A DNA stretch of 21,303 nt, from assembly GCA_036961345.1 (NCBI GenBank), contig JBALVT010000060.1, positions 1 through 21,303 on the forward strand. The letters run 5' to 3'. The first letter of the stretch is position 1. Each line of letters opens with the position of its first letter. The position numbers were made by a program, and so were the translations under genes. The stretch is from JBALVT01 sp036961345. Lineage in GTDB: Bacteria > Pseudomonadota > Gammaproteobacteria > Pseudomonadales > Halieaceae. This document shows, piece after piece, positions 16,539 through 21,303 of this stretch. Under the pieces are notes generated by a model, which was not told the DNA's origin, ran no database searches, and was given only the letters and a program-made list of their open reading frames with translations.

Positions 16539-16862
16539 TGGTGTTACCTCACCTGTTTGTAGACCCTATTATTGTATTTTTACGGGTTATGGGGCTGATA
16601 TGACTCTCCCGCAAAGCCGGCTGGCCGGTTGGCGGAAAACTGGGGGCAAATGCTGCCACAACGGGAGTAAAACTATAAGTGGCTGAAGGATAAATTTCGG
16701 TTTTTAGGCAAGAATATTGGCAACGGCACAAAAACCGCACCCCTTTGAGCCCAACAACGCGCCCGAGTCAGCCTGTCCCTGGCCATAGCTACGCAATCAA
16801 ACGTAGTCTGGATGCCGCATTTCTGGTATCTATACACATCCATCTCGAAGGAACCTTGGTCC
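16539..16862. other. Divergent intergenic region, glnK / alkaline phosphatase
   Basis: A 324-nt region that must hold the promoters of both divergent transcripts. On the minus strand TTGCGG and CATAAC are 17 nt apart within about 16573-16615, a weak sigma-70 candidate for glnK. No recognisable Pho box was seen before the phosphatase. A short near match to a sigma-54 site was rejected on spacing. No gene or repeat was recognised. Confidence 0.4.
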
Positions 16863-18281
16863 ATGTCGCGCCGAATGATAAGCAGTTTGTGTGGAATAAG
16901 CCTACTAGCCGCCCTGCCCGCAGTTTCACAGACACCAAAAGCACCCCAGGATGCCATCAACGGCAGCGAACCGCGGCACGTTATCCTGATAATCGGCGAC
17001 GGCATGGACGATCAGCAAATTACCATTGCGCGAAATTATCTGGCCGGGGCTACCGGCCGCCTGGAACTGGATAAATTGCCGCTACGCTCCACCTCTCAGA
17101 TACTGACCATACAGGACAAAGAAAACGGCAAACCAGTTTATGTCGCGGACTCCGCCAACACCGCAACATCGATTGCCACCGGGAAAGTGACAAGCCGCGG
17201 CAGAATTTCCACAACCGCCGGCAGCGACCTCGACATCCCTACTATCGTGGAGCTGGCCAGTGCCGCGGGATTTAAAACCGGTATTGTTACCACCGCCAGC
17301 GTAACCGATGCAACGCCTTCCGCATTTGCAGCTCACATCAGCTACCGTTTGTGCGAAAACCCTGAACTTATTCTGGATATAACCTACAGCGGCATTCACC
17401 TTGGCGAATGCAAGGTCGACCTTAAATCCAATGGTGGAAAAGGCTCGATAGCCGAACAACTGGCTGAATCCTCATTAGATATATTGCTAGGGGGAGGCGG
17501 CAAGCATTTCGCCCTGAAGGCTGAAGACGGCTCCACCTCGCTCCTTGAAATGGCACAAAACAACGGCTTCAGCACCGTGGCAAATACTGCCCAGATGTCT
17601 AATGTGCCCCCTGATAACCGACTCTTGGGTTTGTTTTCACCCGACGACATGCCGGTAAAGCTGCGCGGTGAAGATGGTCGAGTAGCGGAATCGCCTGAGC
17701 CAAGCATTTTGAACCGGGTACACGAGTACCTGGGCGATGTAACGCAGCCGGCCCCAATGCGCTGCGAACCCAATCCAGAGTTCGCATCAGTCCCTACGCT
17801 CAAAGCCATGACCGACACAGCACTGGCGCATCTGGCACACAACAATGATCGTGGGTTTTTCCTGATGGTTGAGTCTGCCTCTATCGACAAACAATCTCAC
17901 GAGCGCAATCCCTGTGGTTCCATCGGTGAGGTGGAACAACTGAACGAAGCGCTACGAAGCGCGCTGGCGTTTGCCGCGCAACACCCACGTACACTGATTA
18001 TGGTCACCGCTGATCATGCCCAGGCGGCGCAACTGATCCCGTATGAAAGCCTGTTCTCAGAATACCCCATTCCAATTTATACCCCGGGAAAGATTGCCAG
18101 ACTAATCACACCGGAGGGCAGTCATCTAGCCGTGAACTACGCCACCACCACCTTTCAGATGGAAGAACATACCGGAGCCAACGTGCCGCTATTTGGCAAT
18201 AGGGAAAGTTTGGGGTTGGTGCCCCCATTTGTACAGCAACCCCAGCTATTCGAAATCAGTCGGCAATACCTGGGCCTGTAA
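16863..18281 (+). CDS. Exported alkaline phosphatase (PhoA superfamily)
   Basis: A 472-residue phosphomonoesterase-type protein. An N-terminal Sec signal (MSRR, then a hydrophobic stretch to LPAVSQ near residue 23) sends it to the periplasm or beyond. HVILIIGDGMDD (39-50) gives a metal-binding Asp, DSANTATSIATG (96-107) carries the nucleophile Ser97, ESASIDKQSH is the second metal block, VTADHAQA the third, and EEHTGANVPLFG the last His. All core positions of the family appear intact. The frame extends upstream to an ATG at 16812, but the ATG at 16863 has AAGGA upstream and begins a clean signal peptide. It lies convergent with the epimerase gene, 3 nt apart. It should supply phosphate from organic esters. 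Confidence 0.9.
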   Translation: MSRRMISSLCGISLLAALPAVSQTPKAPQDAINGSEPRHVILIIGDGMDDQQITIARNYLAGATGRLELDKLPLRSTSQILTIQDKENGKPVYVADSANTATSIATGKVTSRGRISTTAGSDLDIPTIVELASAAGFKTGIVTTASVTDATPSAFAAHISYRLCENPELILDITYSGIHLGECKVDLKSNGGKGSIAEQLAESSLDILLGGGGKHFALKAEDGSTSLLEMAQNNGFSTVANTAQMSNVPPDNRLLGLFSPDDMPVKLRGEDGRVAESPEPSILNRVHEYLGDVTQPAPMRCEPNPEFASVPTLKAMTDTALAHLAHNNDRGFFLMVESASIDKQSHERNPCGSIGEVEQLNEALRSALAFAAQHPRTLIMVTADHAQAAQLIPYESLFSEYPIPIYTPGKIARLITPEGSHLAVNYATTTFQMEEHTGANVPLFGNRESLGLVPPFVQQPQLFEISRQYLGL

Positions 18282-18284
18282 GTT

Positions 18285-19298
18285 TTATCGGATGCTGAGC
18301 TTTTGCGCCCAGTACTTTTCTATGTGGCCGCTATCAGCCAGCCAGCGAATCGTGTCGGCCAGTGTTTCCTCGATCGGACGATAAGTAACGTCAAGTGCAC
18401 TACGCACTTTGCGATCGTCAACATATACCCACTGTGTACCATACATTGCCGCCTCTGGTGTGAGGGGCGTGTCAAGGCGCACCACCTTCGCCAGTGCCTC
18501 CACAGCGCCCGCAAGAGCACGCAGCAGCCAACCCGGGATAGGTAACTTGCGCAGTTTCCTATCGGTAATTTGTTCCAGTATTTGTCCCAGTTCGTCCCAA
18601 CTGCGAAAATGCCCGGCAACCAAATAGGAACCGGTTTTTTTCTGTTCCAGCAGCGCAACGTGCACGTCCGCCAGATCGCGCACATCAATCACTTGCATGC
18701 CCGAGCTCGTCAGAACAAATGTTTGATTAAAAAATATCGCCAGGCCCTGATTGCCCTCACTCATTGCCGGATCTTGGGGGCCCAGAACACCGCTGGGATA
18801 AGTAATGGAGATAGAGGCGCCGTCATCGATCAAGTCACGTACATACCGTTCGCTGTCGGCCTTGGATTTGCCGTAGGCAGATGTTTGCAAGGCAATCGGT
18901 AAACTTTCATTCACCACGGGAGCACCGGGGTCAAATACCGCGGCGGTACTGGAAACATGCACTATCGATCGAATGCCCTTTGCAACCGCGCCGCCAATCA
19001 CCAGGCGTGTACCGGTTACGTTGGTATAATGCATCTGATCGGCCTTTTGGGGATCCAGACTGACCATAGCCGCCGTATGTACCACGGCATCACACCCATC
19101 CAGGGCCGCGTCGATTGCCTCTTTATCGGTTATTTCGCCCACAGCGAAGTCTTCTATATTCAAGCCCTGAGTGTCATACAGCACTTTCATCTTGGCCACA
19201 TTGCGAACCCCCAAGCGCACGGTATGACCTGCTTCGAGTAAGGCGCGGACAGTGTGAAAGCCAATAAATCCGGTCGCGCCAGTTACAAAGACATGCAT
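18285..19298 (-). CDS. NAD(P)-dependent epimerase/reductase (extended SDR)
   Basis: A 337-residue extended short-chain dehydrogenase/reductase. The Rossmann glycine motif TGATGFIG is at 6-13, the catalytic Tyr142 and Lys146 are in YGKSK, and Ser116/Ser117 (HVSST) complete the active site. The general pattern, with HTAAMVSLDP and NVTGTRLV, resembles dihydroflavonol-4-reductase and 3-beta-hydroxysteroid dehydrogenase-like proteins more than sugar epimerases. The substrate is unknown. The ATG at 19298 has GAGGG 9 nt upstream; an in-frame start 39 nt earlier has no such site. Confidence 0.88.
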   Translation of the reverse strand: MHVFVTGATGFIGFHTVRALLEAGHTVRLGVRNVAKMKVLYDTQGLNIEDFAVGEITDKEAIDAALDGCDAVVHTAAMVSLDPQKADQMHYTNVTGTRLVIGGAVAKGIRSIVHVSSTAAVFDPGAPVVNESLPIALQTSAYGKSKADSERYVRDLIDDGASISITYPSGVLGPQDPAMSEGNQGLAIFFNQTFVLTSSGMQVIDVRDLADVHVALLEQKKTGSYLVAGHFRSWDELGQILEQITDRKLRKLPIPGWLLRALAGAVEALAKVVRLDTPLTPEAAMYGTQWVYVDDRKVRSALDVTYRPIEETLADTIRWLADSGHIEKYWAQKLSIR

Positions 19299-19497
19299 TG
19301 ATAAACCCTCGCTGACAAAGAGCCAAAAGATTACCACATGATGTTGGATCTCATGTTAATTGAAATTCCAGAGCGCTATAAGCCTCTGCTTGTATTGGCA
19401 CTTTACCGACAGCACCTGTAAGCCCTCTTCAGCAGAATTCTCACGACATCTGCTCAAATCCGGAAATACGCATTCTTAATGGATGTCTGCTTTCACC

Positions 19498-19513
19498 CTT
19501 GGATTCAACCGGT
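19498..19513. repeat. 16-bp direct repeat, copy 1 (IS30-end-like), within a palindrome
   Basis: CTTGGATTCAACCGGT occurs here and again, identically, at 20352-20367, where it forms the end of the IS30-family element. Here it overlaps a perfect 14-bp palindrome TTCAACCGGTTGAA at 19504-19517. It could be the remnant of another element end or a target-like site. Confidence 0.75.
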
Positions 19514-19614
19514 TGAAATCACACCACACAGCGGACTCTATCAGGGACCAGTTTAGGCCCGAATCATTTCCGCTTTGCGCCACGAAGCGACATTAGCCAG
19601 CTCAAATCGCAGGC

Positions 19615-19639
19615 AAAAAAAAGCCCACCGAAGTGGGCT
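19615..19639 (-). terminator. Rho-independent terminator with a UUCG loop
   Basis: On the minus strand AGCCCAC, a TTCG tetraloop and GTGGGCT form a perfect 7-bp stem followed by a T run (plus-strand A run 19615-19622). It lies 18 nt after the stop codon of the PEP-CTERM tail, so it is probably the original terminator of that gene. Confidence 0.88.
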
Positions 19640-19657
19640 GTACACCAGGAGTTCCGT

Positions 19658-19714
19658 TTACGCTTTTTTGCGCCTTGACCAACCAAGACCAGCAAGACCA
19701 AGTCCGAATAGGGC
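19658..19714 (-). pseudogene. Orphan C-terminal tail of a PEP-CTERM sorted protein
   Basis: The minus strand encodes ALFGLGLAGLGWSRRKKA followed by TAA. A short Gly/Leu-rich hydrophobic helix and then an Arg/Lys cluster at the very end is the hallmark of the PEP-CTERM sorting signal recognised by exosortase. The expected VPEP motif and the body of the protein are missing: the frame stays open a little further upstream, but it codes for sequence unlike this family and soon overlaps the neighbouring broken gene in another frame. This points to a deletion or recombination with a breakpoint near 19715. The terminator right behind the tail supports its origin. Confidence 0.55.
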
Positions 19715-19782
19715 GAAGCGGCCCTTAAGGCCAACCGCCAAGACGGCAGCTATATTCCGACAGCGGACACCTAGCCCCTCTT

Positions 19783-20274
19783 CTAAAACCACGCAGGTTG
19801 CGACTCCATACCCCAAAGCGGTTCGACCAATTGCTTGCCAAATTCAGGTTGCCGCGGTTCGGTAAACCCTAACTGACTGAAGGCTCTATCCTCTAGCCGT
19901 CCTCTAAGGCCTTTAAAAGCATGTAGGTTTGTCGCAATGCTATTAACAGCGTCGTACATAGCCATTTCTTCGCCGACCGCCCCCCCGCGCAACCAGTTAT
20001 AGAGCTCACGGTGGAACCATGCGACAGCGAGCTTTCGAAATATATATCCTTCTTCGGGGGTCAATTGTTCTCCCGCACAACCCCGTGGCCAGACATCACC
20101 ATGTTCAGCTAAAATAATCTGCCATTCTACAGAGCTTTGTTGCGAGCCTAGCGCGCCTTCATAAGCTCTCGTCTCCGTTGCTTGCCGAACTTACAATCCA
20201 ACAAATACCAGAGAGGCTACTATCGCTAGAATCCCCACTATATGCACCCAATCTTGAAGCTGCTCACGATTCAT
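19783..20274 (-). pseudogene. Small membrane-anchored hypothetical protein interrupted by a stop codon
   Basis: An ATG at 20274 opens a frame coding MNREQLQDWVHIVGILAIVA then SLVFVGL and a TAA at 20191-20193. The same frame continues without a break, VRQATETRAYEGALGSQQSS and on through VEWQIILAEHGDVWPRG, to a TAG at 19783-19785. Reading the TAA as CAA (one C-to-T change) restores an unbroken protein of about 163 residues with one N-terminal membrane segment followed by LQVRQATETRA. That layout (IVASLVFVGLQLRQ) is common among small uncharacterised bacterial membrane proteins. An internal TTG at 20064 has GGGAG 5 nt upstream and could still give a 93-residue soluble fragment. The function is unknown. 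Confidence 0.65.
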
Positions 20275-20351
20275 AATTTCATGCCCTGCTTATTGCTAGT
20301 TCGGACATATTAGCCCACTCTTTTGAAGCTAGCCAAGCGGCGGTTTTGAGG

Positions 20352-20367
20352 CTTGGATTCAACCGGT
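20352..20367. repeat. 16-bp direct repeat, copy 2, at the end of the IS30-family element
   Basis: Second exact copy of CTTGGATTCAACCGGT. It continues as CGATGCAACACATGC, which resembles the terminal inverted repeat of IS30-family elements (GATTCAA..GGTCAACGCAACA in IS30). The transposase stop codon (20359-20361) lies inside it. Confidence 0.75.
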
Positions 20368-21303
20368 CGATGCAACACATGCGTTAAATCTATCTGCCGG
20401 TGTCTCGTAGTCTAACGTTTTACGTGGTCGTTCATTTAATTGACGAGCCACTGTGTTTAATTTGATTTGAGAATGTACCGATAAGTCAGTTCCTTTTGGA
20501 AAATACTGTCTAAGCAATCGATTGGTATTCTCATTGGAACCGCGCTGCCAAGGACTACTCGGATCACAAAAATATACCTCAACATTTGTTTCCATCGTAA
20601 AGCGCTTGTGATCGGCTAGCTCTTTGCCTCTATCCCAAGTCAGTGACTTATAAAGTTCGCCTGGCAACTTCTTCGATTGTTTTATCAGTGCTGACACGAC
20701 ACTTTCTGTGTCTTTGTTTTTAACTTTAACCAGCATGACATATCGTGAATGACGTTCGACCAGTGTCGCTATGTAACTATTTTTCGAGCCGGCAATTAGG
20801 TCTCCTTCCCAATGACCTGGAATAGCGCGATCCTCCACTGATGCCGGCCGTTCACGAATTGACACTGCGTTCTTAATTTGTCCAAGCCCATCCTTTTTTA
20901 GGCTTGCATGCTTAGATCGACGTATCGCGCGCTTGGTTCTAAGGTGTTGAAGCAGCTCTTTTTTCAGCACGCCCCGAGCTTGAACAAATAAACTTCGATA
21001 GATCGTCTCGTGTGACACTTGATTGCATTCTTCTCCTGGATATTCTCTTTTAAGCCAACCCGCAATCTGTTCCGGAGACCAATTTAACTCGAGCTTTGTC
21101 GACACTGTCCGACTCAATGGTCGGTTACCCGCTAGTTTACAGAGTTTTGGACGACAAGCTCGATCCCAGGCAGCTTGGTCAGCTTGCGCGGCTCGATAGC
21201 TATCATAGCCACCATTTCGTTTGATTTCACGACCAATCGTCGAAGGTGAGCGTCCCAGTTGAGACGCTATCGAACGCAAGGACAGGTGACTAGCAACCCC
21301 TCT
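20353..21303 (-). mobile_element. IS30-family insertion sequence (partial, continues past the right edge)
   Basis: The left boundary is set by the inverted-repeat-like sequence beginning about 20353. The interior is a single transposase gene on the minus strand, and the other end is outside the window. Target duplications and the second inverted repeat cannot be checked. Confidence 0.85.
20359..21303 (-). CDS. IS30-family transposase (partial, N-terminus off the window)
   Basis: The 314 visible residues hold a helix-turn-helix (SLRSIASQLGRSPSTIGREIKRNGG) that binds the element ends, and the DDE catalytic core: Asp in HWEGDLIAG, Asp in LTWDRGKEL and Glu in RGSNENTNRLLRQYFPKG, with 33 residues between the second Asp and the Glu as in IS30. 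The C-terminus RPRKTLDYETPADRFNACVASTG is typical. No frameshift or stop was seen, so it may be active. The frame is open to the right edge; the start lies outside, and a TTG at 21279 is only an internal codon. Confidence 0.93.
   Translation of the reverse strand, partial: RGVASHLSLRSIASQLGRSPSTIGREIKRNGGYDSYRAAQADQAAWDRACRPKLCKLAGNRPLSRTVSTKLELNWSPEQIAGWLKREYPGEECNQVSHETIYRSLFVQARGVLKKELLQHLRTKRAIRRSKHASLKKDGLGQIKNAVSIRERPASVEDRAIPGHWEGDLIAGSKNSYIATLVERHSRYVMLVKVKNKDTESVVSALIKQSKKLPGELYKSLTWDRGKELADHKRFTMETNVEVYFCDPSSPWQRGSNENTNRLLRQYFPKGTDLSVHSQIKLNTVARQLNERPRKTLDYETPADRFNACVASTG

Larger units (their letters stand above)
19299..19657. other. Non-coding stretch before the accessory region
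   Basis: About 360 nt with no convincing gene. It holds the upstream region of the epimerase gene, one copy of a 16-bp repeat that matches the IS30-family end (19498-19513) and a minus-strand terminator (19615-19639). The rest shows no feature I can support. Confidence 0.5.

Noticed and set aside
16646..16658. Sigma-54-like TGGCA..TTGC sequence upstream of glnK
   Set aside because: The GG and GC elements are two bases too close; this spacing is strict for sigma-54.
16812..16862. N-terminal extension of the alkaline phosphatase from ATG 16812
   Set aside because: It would bury the signal peptide behind 17 residues that do not look like a leader, and ATG 16863 has AAGGA upstream.
19575..19865. 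Plus-strand open frame of 96 codons
   Set aside because: It runs antisense to the terminator, PEP-CTERM tail and broken gene, and its low-complexity Pro/Arg/Ser-rich translation resembles no protein.

Overview
The window reads as chromosomal DNA from a Gram-negative gammaproteobacterium, probably a marine, heterotrophic one. The support is indirect: a TesB-type thioesterase paired with an acyl-CoA ligase, a glnK-amtB pair, lipobox and Sec-type signal peptides, a Ppx/GppA phosphatase, and a leftover PEP-CTERM protein tail of the kind found in exosortase-bearing aquatic proteobacteria. No rRNA, tRNA or CRISPR was seen. Base composition looks close to even for most of the window and more A+T-rich after about 19.3 kb.

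Layout. 1-1674 (minus): an acyl-CoA ligase running off the left edge and, upstream of it, a TesB acyl-CoA thioesterase. 1814-7790 (plus): a tight seven-gene operon, D-glutamate cyclase N-half family (DUF1445), pxpA, pxpB, pxpC, D-glutamate cyclase C-half family (DUF4392), D-amino-acid transaminase and alanine racemase. 7802-8068 (minus): a small conserved hypothetical. 8164-10165 (plus): a lipoprotein with two phospholipase D motifs, then a VOC-fold protein and a terminator. 10266-13816 (plus): a membrane-anchored DUF3604 protein translationally coupled to Ppx/GppA. 13809-14789 (minus): an epoxide-hydrolase-like alpha/beta hydrolase. 14882-16538 (minus): glnK-amtB with a clear terminator. 16863-18281 (plus): an exported alkaline phosphatase. 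18285-19298 (minus): an NAD-dependent epimerase/reductase. 19299-21303: an accessory stretch with an orphan PEP-CTERM tail and its terminator, a small membrane-anchored gene broken by one stop codon, and a partial IS30-family element whose end sequence also occurs about 850 bp away.

The most interesting unit is the seven-gene operon. The two families that are fused in the animal mitochondrial D-glutamate cyclase (DGLUCY) are here separate genes at either side of the three 5-oxoprolinase subunits, and the same transcription unit ends with two D-amino-acid enzymes. Together they form a plausible closed route joining 5-oxoproline, D-glutamate, D-alanine and L-alanine. The direction of flux and the stereospecificity of the 5-oxoprolinase cannot be settled from sequence.
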